Source of the DNA: Brevibacillus composti | Lineage (GTDB): Bacteria > Bacillota > Bacilli > Brevibacillales > Brevibacillaceae | Length of the DNA: 64,000 nt | NCBI RefSeq assembly: GCF_016406105.1 | Contig: NZ_CP066308.1 | Span: 3,149,501 to 3,213,500, forward strand | Reading direction: 5' to 3' | Part shown: piece by piece, positions 33,119 to 41,375 of the stretch | How positions within the stretch are numbered: position 1 is the stretch's first letter | How the letters are laid out: each line of letters begins with the position of its first letter | Notes under the pieces: generated by a model | Told to the model about the DNA's origin: nothing | Databases searched by the model: none | What the model saw: the letters and a program-made list of their open reading frames with translations, nothing else | Made by a program: the position numbers and the translations under genes

Positions 33119-34661
33119 CGCCCTTTTTTGCCACCCTCATCAGCAATTCGGAGACGAGCGGCTCCCTGAGCAGCGCCAGCGCGGCGAAATAGACCAGAGC
33201 CGCTCCGCTGATGCCGAGGAGCATGTACAGCCACAGCGGCAAAGCGGACAGCCAGGGATCAACCCCGAGCAGAACCGCTGCCATCAAAGCACATCCGAGC
33301 AGGGTTTTGCCCACTGTCCAGAGGAAGCTCCGCTGGATCAGGGTGCCGATTTTGCGCCATAGCAGCAGGTATAAAAGCGCCGCCTGGCTGAATGCCGATA
33401 TCGCCGTGCCCAGGGCGATCCCGCCGTGGTCCAGCAGGGGAATCAGCGCGTAGTTGGCCAAAGCGTAGACCCCGATGCCGATCGCTCCGACGATGACCGG
33501 CGTCCGCGTATTTTCCAGCGCGTAGAACGCCCTCGTAATCAAATCCCGCGCTGCCAATCCATACAGCGCCAAGCCGTAAAAAGGCAAAGCCCAGGCCGTC
33601 AGCATGACGGAATGCTCGTCAAATGCGCCCCTGTTAAACGCCAGGCGGATGATCGGCTCGGCGTAAACGATGAACCCGACCGAGACCGGGAGCAGCAGGA
33701 TGAGCAGGTAGGACAGCCCTTTTTGCAGCGTTTCTTTCATCCGCTCCATCTCTCCTCGCTTCACATAGCTGGCCAGCAGGGGGAACAGCGGCAGGGTGAA
33801 GGCTCCGACGAATATCGCCATCGGCATCTGCACGAGCTGGTTGGCATTGGTGAGAGCCGTCACCTTTCCTTCTCCCAGGCCATTTCCGAAGTTCTTCTCC
33901 AACAGCGAAGTGGCTTGTGCCACGGCCGCGCCGATCAAGATCGGGATGACACGCTCCCCCATCTCCCGCAAGGATTGATCCTGTTTCCAGCCAAAAGCGA
34001 GCCGGTGCCGGTAATCGAACTGTCTCAGCGTGACCAGCATCGGCAGCATGGCGGCGAGGTAGCCGAGCGTCGTCGCGATCGCCAGGCCCAACGCCCCGTA
34101 TACGGGAACGAGCAGATACATGGCGATGATCACGACGGCTCCATTGGCCACGGTAGCCAGCGTCGGCGTAAAGAAATGTTGATGGGCGTTGTTTACGCTG
34201 GACCACAGACCGGCCAGTCCGATAAAAATGGCGGACGGCCACATCCAGCGGAGCAATTCCGTCGTCAGGTCGAGCGCATTGATCGTGACCCCTGGATCAG
34301 AGGCCAGCGGGTACGTGACATCCTGTGCGCCCAGCAGCATGGCGATCGGTCTCGCAAACACGATGCCCAGCGCCGACAGGAGGGCAAAAACGATCAGGAC
34401 GATCGTAAACATCCGCTGGTAGAGCGTCCCCGTCCGGTCGTCTTTTTCCAGCAATCCCCGCATGGTGGGAATCAGCACCGCATTGATCGCGCCGGGAACA
34501 ATCAAATACAGGGTGAGCGGGATTTGCGCCGCGGTATTGAAAGCGTCGGCCACCCCGCTGGTTCCGTAGAGCGAATTTACGTAGATTGTGCGAAAGAAGC
34601 CCAGTAGCCTGCCGACGAGTGTCAGGACGACAATCATCGACGCTGTTTTGATCAAACTCAT
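33096..34661 (-). CDS. murJ: MurJ/MviN-family lipid flippase
   Basis: A 521-residue MviN-type integral membrane protein with about 14 helices. It starts MSLIKTASMIVVLTLVGRLL then GFFRTIYVNSLYGTSGVADA, the family signature. MurJ flips lipid II; paralogues in polysaccharide clusters may carry other undecaprenyl-linked oligosaccharides. It is the second MOP-superfamily flippase in 5 kb, on the other side of the CapK-like gene. Divergent from the O-antigen ligase operon and overlapping the CapK-like gene at its 3' end. Whether it serves peptidoglycan or the local polymer cannot be told from sequence. Confidence 0.88.
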   Translation of the reverse strand: MSLIKTASMIVVLTLVGRLLGFFRTIYVNSLYGTSGVADAFNTAAQIPLTLYLIVPGAINAVLIPTMRGLLEKDDRTGTLYQRMFTIVLIVFALLSALGIVFARPIAMLLGAQDVTYPLASDPGVTINALDLTTELLRWMWPSAIFIGLAGLWSSVNNAHQHFFTPTLATVANGAVVIIAMYLLVPVYGALGLAIATTLGYLAAMLPMLVTLRQFDYRHRLAFGWKQDQSLREMGERVIPILIGAAVAQATSLLEKNFGNGLGEGKVTALTNANQLVQMPMAIFVGAFTLPLFPLLASYVKRGEMERMKETLQKGLSYLLILLLPVSVGFIVYAEPIIRLAFNRGAFDEHSVMLTAWALPFYGLALYGLAARDLITRAFYALENTRTPVIVGAIGIGVYALANYALIPLLDHGGIALGTAISAFSQAALLYLLLWRKIGTLIQRSFLWTVGKTLLGCALMAAVLLGVDPWLSALPLWLYMLLGISGAALVYFAALALLREPLVSELLMRVAKKGAKRADSP

Positions 34662-34763
34662 GTATCGAATCTCCCATCTCTATGAGCACGTGCCGCCTCG
34701 TAAAAATACACCTGTTATCATATCGCATTTCTCCCGATCCTACCAACCACTTTCCCCACTGCC

Positions 34764-34793
34764 TTGCGACAACGAACGACTATTCATTATAAT
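34764..34793 (+). promoter_or_regulatory. Sigma-A promoter of the O-antigen ligase operon
   Basis: TTGCGA (34764-34769), an 18-base spacer and a perfect TATAAT (34788-34793). Transcription would start near 34800, about 30 bases before the first gene. Confidence 0.75.
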
Positions 34794-34830
34794 GGATGAG
34801 TTAATCCAATCTAGGAGGATTCAAAATCAA

Positions 34831-36096
34831 ATGAGAGAGACTGTGTTGAAGTGGGGAAGCCGGTCTAGTACATGGCTGTCTTTGCTGATGGCCTATCCCA
34901 TCATCGATTACGTCCTGCGAAAGTTCTTGCCGATCCCTGTCGTATCCTCATTGTGGGATGAAGGCTTGCTGATCATCCTCTTACTCTTTGCCTTTTTCGC
35001 GTATATCCAGGGCGGGCGAAAGCTGCCGGCGATCAAGCAGCCGTTCATCGCCTTTCTCGTCTTCGGCGTCGCGCTGATGGTCACCGATATGACCAACTGG
35101 GCTGCCAGTGTAGAGGGCTTTCGTGCTGTCTATCAGTACATGTTCGCCTTTTTTATCGGCTTTTATCTGCTGGCCGACAAACAGCAGTTCCTTCAAGCGT
35201 TGAAGGTTCTTTCCGCAATCGGCTTTATCGCCGGATTGTACGGCGTAGTCCAGGTGGTTCTCGGAGTGGAAACACCGCTGGGCTGGGTGCAAGAAGGAGA
35301 GTCTACCACGACGCGCGCCTTTTCCTTCGTCACCAGTCCCAATGTACTGGGCAGCTACATGGCCTTGATCGCCCCCATTACGGTCGGGCTTGCGTTGTAT
35401 GTCACTGGCCGCACCGAACGCCTGATTTGGTTCGGAGCAGCCCTGACGACCCTTTTGGCGCTCGTTCTGACGGGGTCCCGCGGTGCCTGGATCGCCCTGG
35501 CTGTCGCCCTGTTCGTCTGCTGTTACGTCTGGAAAAAGCGCTGGGCAGGCTACCTCGTCCTCGCCGGAATCGTCGGGATACTTGGTCTCTATTACGTCGT
35601 ACCCGAGTCCACGCCTGTCATCGGCACCATTAAAAACCGGATCTTTACGCTGTTTACTCCCGAATATCTCGAAGCGAGCATGAAGGCCGGCCGGCTGGAG
35701 CGATGGGTGACCGCCTACGACCGGATGAGGCTGGAGCCGCTATTCGGCGTCGGTCTGGGTCATCACGGCGGAGCCGTCGGTTCCCGTCACTTCGGAACCA
35801 TCTACACGGACAGCTACCTCTTTAAGAGCATCGCCGAGCTGGGCTTGATCGGCGTCAGCCTGTTGATCGGGCTGATCTTGATGATCTTCCGCTACGCTTC
35901 CAAAGTGGTTCGCTCATTGATCGGCAAGCCCGAATTTTTCATCGTGCTGGGCCTGTTCGGCGGCCTGATCGCTGTCGCTCTTCACAACATGGTGGAAAAC
36001 ATCTTCGAAGTGCCGTTCATGTCGCTATACTTCTGGCTGTTCGGCGGCTTTTTGGTGGCGCTCTATGCGGACCAAAGCACAGAGAAAAGGTGGTGA
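34831..36096 (+). CDS. O-antigen ligase / Wzy-type polymerase family membrane protein
   Basis: A 421-residue protein with about eleven helices and a larger external loop carrying VTAYDRMRLEPLFGVGLGHH, typical of the Wzy_C region where the conserved GxG and His residues sit. The segment RAFSFVTSPNVLGSYMALIA before it is also typical (the family's G-x-NxxG/A motif). Members polymerise or transfer undecaprenyl-linked glycans on the outer face of the membrane. The ATG at 34831 has a TAGGAGG site twelve bases away, rather far; an ATG at 34792 lacks one. First gene of a tight three-gene operon, nine bases before the next gene. Confidence 0.85.
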   Translation: MRETVLKWGSRSSTWLSLLMAYPIIDYVLRKFLPIPVVSSLWDEGLLIILLLFAFFAYIQGGRKLPAIKQPFIAFLVFGVALMVTDMTNWAASVEGFRAVYQYMFAFFIGFYLLADKQQFLQALKVLSAIGFIAGLYGVVQVVLGVETPLGWVQEGESTTTRAFSFVTSPNVLGSYMALIAPITVGLALYVTGRTERLIWFGAALTTLLALVLTGSRGAWIALAVALFVCCYVWKKRWAGYLVLAGIVGILGLYYVVPESTPVIGTIKNRIFTLFTPEYLEASMKAGRLERWVTAYDRMRLEPLFGVGLGHHGGAVGSRHFGTIYTDSYLFKSIAELGLIGVSLLIGLILMIFRYASKVVRSLIGKPEFFIVLGLFGGLIAVALHNMVENIFEVPFMSLYFWLFGGFLVALYADQSTEKRW

Positions 36097-36105
36097 GCTA
36101 AGCCC

Positions 36106-37737
36106 ATGAAACAGAAGGGTATCCTGTCGTTTGTGAACTGGGCCTTGTACGCCATCGCCCTGTTCCTGATCTATCACATCCTGGTCAAGCCAGCTTTCCT
36201 GGACTTCTCCTGGATCGCGCTGCTAGCTTTGCTGCTGCTCCTGGCAGTCGGCTACTTTTTGCCCCATCCGGCGGAACGGAGACAGATTCTTGTCTTTTCG
36301 CTCGGCTTTTTGCTCCTGGACCGGGCGTTGACACAGCTCGACGTCAAATCGATCGCAGCCGTCATCATCGGAGGCGGCATCGCCGTCCTGGTGGTAGCCC
36401 TTGTGGCAAAATGGTACGGACGCCTGAAGTGGCAGGCGGTCTTCGCGCTCGTCCTCGTCGCAGTGGTGATGAACACCACCTTTTACCGCGAGAATCTGTA
36501 CGCGCTCAGCCACTTTACGGTGAAGTACGAGTCCGACCGGCTGTACAACGGCAGCTGGGTCGATTACTTCCCGATCACACTCCACGATGTGGACGGTGAC
36601 GGCACAGAAGAGATCATCACTTACGGCAATGCGGAAGAGCTGCCGCTGCCGGAAGAGGAACCGGCCAAGCCGGAAACCGAGGAAGAGAGAAAAGCTCTGG
36701 CCCACAAGCTGCTCTATTTGCAGACCGAGCCTATCTCCATCTACGTCATGAAATGGCAGGACGGAAAACTGGTGCGAATCCCGAATGGAGAGATTTCCGC
36801 CGAGTCGATGACCGCGATCAAAGACAAGATGCCAAAAGACGCGCCAGGCTTTCCGTACTACACGATGAAAAATGACCAGCTGGTGCCCAATGTGCAGCGC
36901 CAATCCTATGCGGAAGGCATGCTGCAGGTGGGGACGGCCCCGTACCGCGCACTCCTGCTGGATTTGCAGCACATCGGAGGCAAACTGCTGGAAAACGGCG
37001 GCAGCATGGATGTTCGCCACAAGCTGGGCAGCAAGTACGAAAATCTCAGCATCCGCGAGGGAATGATCAGCGGCTCCTATGAAGGCAAGCCGTTTGGCGC
37101 AACGACCAACGCCACCAAAATCGTCGGCACCATGAATCTGCCGGACGGTCGCGAAGGCCTGATGGTCATGGGTGAACACATGAGCGTGCTCGCTGTCGAG
37201 CCGGATGGGACGGCCGTCGAAGCCTACACCCTGACGCGCAAGGAAACCTCGATGGCAACTGCCGATTTCATACCGGCTGATCTGGACGGAGACGGTGCGG
37301 ACGAGCTTCTGCTCGCCAACAAGCCCTCCTACATCCTGAAGCCCCAGGCAGATGGCAGCTGGGAGGTGCTCTGGTCCAGCGATGAAAAGGACGGCAGCTT
37401 CCGCTTCACGAACTTCGCGGCGATTGGCGGCAAAACGGAACCCGAGATCGTCGCCCAGGCAAAAAGCTGGGTCAGCGCCAACGAAACCCGCTACTTGTCC
37501 GGCTTTGCCTACACGCCGGACGGCCTGAAGCAAACCTGGCGGATCTACATGCCGCTGTTGAATGTGCGGGTAGGAGATGTGGATGGCGACAAGCAGAACG
37601 AAATCATCGCCTCCGTCTACGACCAGCATCGCATCCTGATCTTCAAACGGCATAACATTCCCGTCATTCCGCTCGTCTCCCTGCTCCTCGCAGGCCTGAT
37701 CGGATACGGGATGGTAAGGAGGGTTCGCCATGCGTAA
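36106..37737 (+). CDS. Membrane protein with extracytoplasmic FG-GAP-like calcium repeats
   Basis: A 543-residue protein with four N-terminal helices (about residues 8-125), a large external domain and one C-terminal helix (PVIPLVSLLLAGLIGYGM). The external part has three DxDxDG calcium-type loops: HDVDGDGTEEIITYG, ADLDGDGADELLLAN and GDVDGDKQNEIIASVYD, as in FG-GAP/VCBS beta-propeller repeats. Such propellers bind ligands or partner proteins. It is placed between an O-antigen ligase and a lipoprotein with tight coupling (nine bases upstream, 8-base overlap downstream), so the three products likely work together at the membrane surface. I know of no assigned function. Confidence 0.75.
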   Translation: MKQKGILSFVNWALYAIALFLIYHILVKPAFLDFSWIALLALLLLLAVGYFLPHPAERRQILVFSLGFLLLDRALTQLDVKSIAAVIIGGGIAVLVVALVAKWYGRLKWQAVFALVLVAVVMNTTFYRENLYALSHFTVKYESDRLYNGSWVDYFPITLHDVDGDGTEEIITYGNAEELPLPEEEPAKPETEEERKALAHKLLYLQTEPISIYVMKWQDGKLVRIPNGEISAESMTAIKDKMPKDAPGFPYYTMKNDQLVPNVQRQSYAEGMLQVGTAPYRALLLDLQHIGGKLLENGGSMDVRHKLGSKYENLSIREGMISGSYEGKPFGATTNATKIVGTMNLPDGREGLMVMGEHMSVLAVEPDGTAVEAYTLTRKETSMATADFIPADLDGDGADELLLANKPSYILKPQADGSWEVLWSSDEKDGSFRFTNFAAIGGKTEPEIVAQAKSWVSANETRYLSGFAYTPDGLKQTWRIYMPLLNVRVGDVDGDKQNEIIASVYDQHRILIFKRHNIPVIPLVSLLLAGLIGYGMVRRVRHA

Positions 37738-38545
37738 ACGGACCGTCACGCTGCTTTCCCTGTCGGTGCTGGCCGCCGCCTCGTTGCTGACAGGCTGCAC
37801 CTACGAGTCTGGGCCAAAGACATTTGCGCCCACCAACTACGGCACATCGCCGGACATCACAGCCCCGGAGCAGACGGAATCGGCTGCCGCGTGGCTGAAA
37901 ACCGCATTGGAGCAAGCGAGAACAAACCCCGATGCACAAAAATACTGGTATACCGGCTACGTCAAAAACCAGGTGATGGCGCGGACCACGACCAGCATGT
38001 TCGACAAGACGGTGATTATGCCCGAAGGCTATAACGTCAATGCGCGCATCGCCCGGCAGGACTATCAGTATTACCGCTTCGGCGACAAGCGCTACGTGCG
38101 TGTAAAGGACGCCTGGATGACAGCGCGGGAGACTCCGCTGGAGTTCGATGTGCTCGCCGGCTTTGAGGATTGGTACCCCTTCCTGGATCGGGCAGTCCAG
38201 CTCAAGGATGAAAAGATTTACGGCACCGTGTGCGTCCCCTTCCAGGTGAAAATCACCGGTGCGGAGTGGCTGGCCGGGAGCAACAGCCCGCTCTTTGAGC
38301 CTTTGAAACAGCAGCTCGGCGATCGCCCCGATCTGGAGTATCTGCTGAAGGATTCGACGATAAAAACGACATTTTGGTTTGGAAAAAAGGATCACCTGAT
38401 TCGCCAGTACGAGACCTGGATCATCCTGCCCATGCCGGAGGGCGGCACGATGGACCAGCAAGTGTTCTTCCAGTTTTACAAGTACAACGATCCCGGCATC
38501 CACATCAAGCCGCCGGAAGAAGTGGAGAGGTATTTGCTGTATTAA
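37730..38545 (+). CDS. Lipoprotein of unknown function
   Basis: A 271-residue exported lipoprotein. The signal peptide ends in the lipobox LLTGC with the acylated cysteine at residue 23. The mature part has no domain I recognise; it contains many aromatic residues (WYTGYVKNQVMAR, YQYYRFGDKRYVRVKDAW), and a beta-rich character is suggested, reminiscent of lipoproteins that bind lipids or glycans. The ATG has an AAGGAGG site inside the preceding gene, whose last 8 bases it overlaps, so translation is coupled. It ends the operon before a strong terminator. Confidence 0.8.
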   Translation: MRKRTVTLLSLSVLAAASLLTGCTYESGPKTFAPTNYGTSPDITAPEQTESAAAWLKTALEQARTNPDAQKYWYTGYVKNQVMARTTTSMFDKTVIMPEGYNVNARIARQDYQYYRFGDKRYVRVKDAWMTARETPLEFDVLAGFEDWYPFLDRAVQLKDEKIYGTVCVPFQVKITGAEWLAGSNSPLFEPLKQQLGDRPDLEYLLKDSTIKTTFWFGKKDHLIRQYETWIILPMPEGGTMDQQVFFQFYKYNDPGIHIKPPEEVERYLLY

Positions 38546-38596
38546 AAAAACATCCCTGCAAGGCGACAATTTGTCGTCACTTGCAGGGATGTTTTC
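38546..38596. terminator. Strong bidirectional terminator
   Basis: AACATCCCTGCAAG pairs with CTTGCAGGGATGTT across 38549-38593, flanked by A-run and T-run. It terminates the ligase operon and the convergent MFS gene. Confidence 0.85.
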
Positions 38597-38622
38597 TGTC
38601 TCTGGCCAGTCATCGCGACCGG

Positions 38623-39786
38623 CTAGGCCTCGCCAGCCAGCGTCTCTGCCTCCCGCTCTTCCCGCTTCCACATCAGGATGCTGTAGAGAAAGGCCAGGAG
38701 GGCAATCCCCGCCATCATCAGATACAGCGCGGCACCTCCCCACTCTTGAAACACCCAGCCGCCGGCAAACGACCCGATAATGCCGGAGATCCCGAAAAAG
38801 ATCACCGCAAGCACCGTCTGTCCGGTCGCCTTCCACTCCTCCGGGATGATCCGGTAGAGGTATTGAATGCTGGCCGTGTAAAACGTAACAAACGTGATGC
38901 CGTGCATCAGCTGAATGGCGATTACCAGCATGGGGTCCGACACGACTGCGCACAGGGCATAGCGAATCACGTAGATGGCCGAGGCAAGCGCAATCATCTT
39001 GATCTCCCTCCCCGTCCGCAAAAAGCGCGGCAGCAGGGCAAAAAAGGCAATCTCGCTGGTAGCTGCCACAAACCAGGCCAGCCCGATCAGTCCCGTGCTG
39101 CCCCCCAGGCTTTGGACGTAGACGCCGAGGAAGCTGTCATTGGTCCGATGGGGGATCGCTGCCAGAAGAATCAAAAGAAAGAAGCGAAGCGTCGCCGGAT
39201 ACGTCAGAAAACGGCGTAAATCCGCTGCCGAGAGGCGCTTGCTGCTGACGGGCGCATCCGGAATCACCAGACACATCAGATAAGTGAGCACGCCGTACAC
39301 GGCGAACACCCAGTAGAGGCGATCCATCCCGATTTGATCGACGGTAAAGCCGATGATCAGGGAGGCGGAGGCGAATCCGATCGCGCCGAATGTCCGAACC
39401 GATCCAAAATGGATGCCGTACTGCTCCGCGACGCGATAGTTCAAGCTTTCGGTTAGCGGATCGGTGGGAAGCATGAAGAAGTACATGCCGCCCACGAGCA
39501 AAAATAACAGCCACAGCTCGGAGGATTGAAACAGCACAAAGCCCACCAGCAAGGATAATCCCAGGGTAAGCAGGATCACCTTTTTGATCGTTTTGCGCCT
39601 GTCGCTGATCATCCCCCAAAACGGCTGGGAGAGAATGCCGATAAACGAGCCGATCCCCACCAGTAGCCCGATGTCGGATGGGGAGACTGCCCGGTAGGAG
39701 AGGTAGACCGGCAAGAATGAGATAAAGACAGAGAGAAGCGAAAAGTAAAAAAGGTTGTAGGCGCGCAGTGCCTGAATGGCGATCAT
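38623..39786 (-). CDS. MFS transporter
   Basis: A 387-residue protein with twelve helices of the MFS_1-like / nucleoside-phenylpropionate porter branch (PF12832-type). The loop after helix 2 reads GMISDRRKTIKKV, a version of the MFS signature. Substrate unknown. Its start codon overlaps the stop of the upstream glycosyltransferase gene by four bases (ATGA), so both are translated from one message. That coupling suggests a role in the surface polymer pathway or simply a shared operon. No regulator is adjacent. Confidence 0.85.
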   Translation of the reverse strand: MIAIQALRAYNLFYFSLLSVFISFLPVYLSYRAVSPSDIGLLVGIGSFIGILSQPFWGMISDRRKTIKKVILLTLGLSLLVGFVLFQSSELWLLFLLVGGMYFFMLPTDPLTESLNYRVAEQYGIHFGSVRTFGAIGFASASLIIGFTVDQIGMDRLYWVFAVYGVLTYLMCLVIPDAPVSSKRLSAADLRRFLTYPATLRFFLLILLAAIPHRTNDSFLGVYVQSLGGSTGLIGLAWFVAATSEIAFFALLPRFLRTGREIKMIALASAIYVIRYALCAVVSDPMLVIAIQLMHGITFVTFYTASIQYLYRIIPEEWKATGQTVLAVIFFGISGIIGSFAGGWVFQEWGGAALYLMMAGIALLAFLYSILMWKREEREAETLAGEA

Positions 39787-41240
39787 ATCGTTGGATCCCC
39801 CGCTCGCTCTGCCGAAGAAAGCAATTCTTCCATCAGCTCTGCCAGCTGACGAGCCTGCTCCCGGCGCTCATATGGCTTGACCCGCTCGCTGAACGTGGCA
39901 TCCCGCTCGGCCGAGCCCGTCTGCCCCTGCTCTTTCCATTCCCGGTAGAGCCGGTAGTAGGCTTGCTTGATCGCGTCCTTGTCCTCGGGGTCGGCTACCT
40001 GTCCCAAACGGAAGGTTTCAATAATTCCGGTAGCTTCTCCCGCTTTATTCAAGGCGAGAATCGGTTTGCCTATGCCCATGTATTCATACAGCTTGCCGGG
40101 GATGTAGGCTCCGGCGTCCGGGGAGACGTCCCCGATCAACAGCAACGCATCCGCGCCCTTCATCAGCCCCAGCGCCTCTTTGTGGGGAAGATTGCCCAGC
40201 ACGCGGACGATGTCCCCCAGGCCCAGAGCTTCGACACAGTCGCGATTCTCCGAGTAGCCCGGGTAGTCAAATACCCCGGCAAAGCTGAGCAAGAGATCCT
40301 CCCGCTCTACCTTCCCTTCCTCGATCAACTCCTGAATCGCCTGAAGCAAGAGGCGGGGATTTCTTTTCTGGTAGAGAATCCCGGCGTAGACGGCGTGGAA
40401 TTTGCCCGGCGCGGCATGCTCCGGCGTCAGGCCGATGAAATCCTCCTGGTCAAATCCGTTGTAGATCAACTCCATCCGCCGCACCCGGCTGCCGTGCTTG
40501 GCACGGAAATTCTCCGCAAACGTGGCCGTTACCGTCGTAATGGCGTCAGCCTGGGCCATGACGCTCTCCTCCATGCGCTCTTCCAGACGCTCGCGCCAAG
40601 CGATCCCAGAGGTATGCATATTTTGCGTCCAGGGATCGCGGAAATCGGCTACCCATTTGCAGCCAAATTCGCCCGCAAGCCGCTTGGCGATCAGGTGATT
40701 GGTGACAGGACCCGACGTGGAAAAGATGACATCTATTTTTTCCCGGCGCATGATCTCTCTGCCCAGCTTGAGCGCTTGGGGCATCCAGAGGATTTGGTCG
40801 TCCGGAATCAGCAGATAAGGCTTCACTTTTTTCAAGAGGCCCACGACCTGCTGCTTGATTTGGCTTGTCAAGCTGCTGCGGGGCGCAGCCTGCACCTCTG
40901 CCGCGGACGGTTGGCCTTTTGGCGCCTGGGCGGATGCCGACTGGCTGTCCCCTGCTGGCCGGTTGCCTGTTTTTTTCTTGGCAGAAGCTGTCGTCTCCGG
41001 CGATGCTCCCCTTCGCGGTATGATCTGAAGCTCCCGGGCCCGGTGAATCCGTACATCCGCTGGCAACTGAGCCAGCAAGGTCGGATCCAAGGTCGCGTGG
41101 TAGACCGGGTCCACGGTTAATACATGAACGTCCCAGCCAAAATCGCCGAGGTATTTCGCCATCTTGAGCGCTCGTGGCACCCCTCCGCCGCCGATGGGCG
41201 GGAAATAATAGCAGATAAGTAGCACGCTGCGTGTTTTCAT
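39783..41240 (-). CDS. GT4-type glycosyltransferase with a low-complexity insert
   Basis: A 485-residue GT-B glycosyltransferase. The N-terminal domain starts RSVLLICYYFPPIGGGGVPR, a common feature of GT4 enzymes in surface polysaccharide clusters. The C-terminal nucleotide-sugar domain shows AVYAGILYQKRNPRLLLQAI and KLYEYMGIGKPILALNKAGE with the Glu of the E-x7-E region. Between about residues 75 and 125 lies a Ser/Ala/Lys/Pro-rich low-complexity insert (SPETTASAKKKTGNRPAGDS and on), probably a flexible loop absent from relatives. Divergent from the next glycosyltransferase and coupled to the MFS gene downstream. Confidence 0.85.
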   Translation of the reverse strand: MKTRSVLLICYYFPPIGGGGVPRALKMAKYLGDFGWDVHVLTVDPVYHATLDPTLLAQLPADVRIHRARELQIIPRRGASPETTASAKKKTGNRPAGDSQSASAQAPKGQPSAAEVQAAPRSSLTSQIKQQVVGLLKKVKPYLLIPDDQILWMPQALKLGREIMRREKIDVIFSTSGPVTNHLIAKRLAGEFGCKWVADFRDPWTQNMHTSGIAWRERLEERMEESVMAQADAITTVTATFAENFRAKHGSRVRRMELIYNGFDQEDFIGLTPEHAAPGKFHAVYAGILYQKRNPRLLLQAIQELIEEGKVEREDLLLSFAGVFDYPGYSENRDCVEALGLGDIVRVLGNLPHKEALGLMKGADALLLIGDVSPDAGAYIPGKLYEYMGIGKPILALNKAGEATGIIETFRLGQVADPEDKDAIKQAYYRLYREWKEQGQTGSAERDATFSERVKPYERREQARQLAELMEELLSSAERAGDPTI

Positions 41241-41301
41241 CAGCCGACCTTCCTTGTATCGTGTTTTTCTCCTTCACCAAGATACCACAAGTCCCGTCGT
41301 A

Positions 41302-41330
41302 TTGCGAATAGACGGGGCATCTGCTATAGT
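41302..41330 (+). promoter_or_regulatory. Sigma-A promoter of the second glycosyltransferase gene
   Basis: TTGCGA (41302-41307), 17 bases, TATAGT (41325-41330), 45 bases before the ATG at 41376. Confidence 0.7.
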
Positions 41331-41375
41331 GAGAATGGTTTTGTTTTTTTCTTACGAAGGTTCGGGTGGAGTGTC

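Noticed and set aside
36223..37800. 525-codon open frame on the minus strand
   Set aside because: Antisense to the FG-GAP membrane protein gene, which has calcium loops and a ribosome site.
37664..38953. 429-codon open frame on the minus strand
   Set aside because: Crosses the lipoprotein gene and the terminator at 38546 and ends inside the MFS gene in another frame; no family resemblance.
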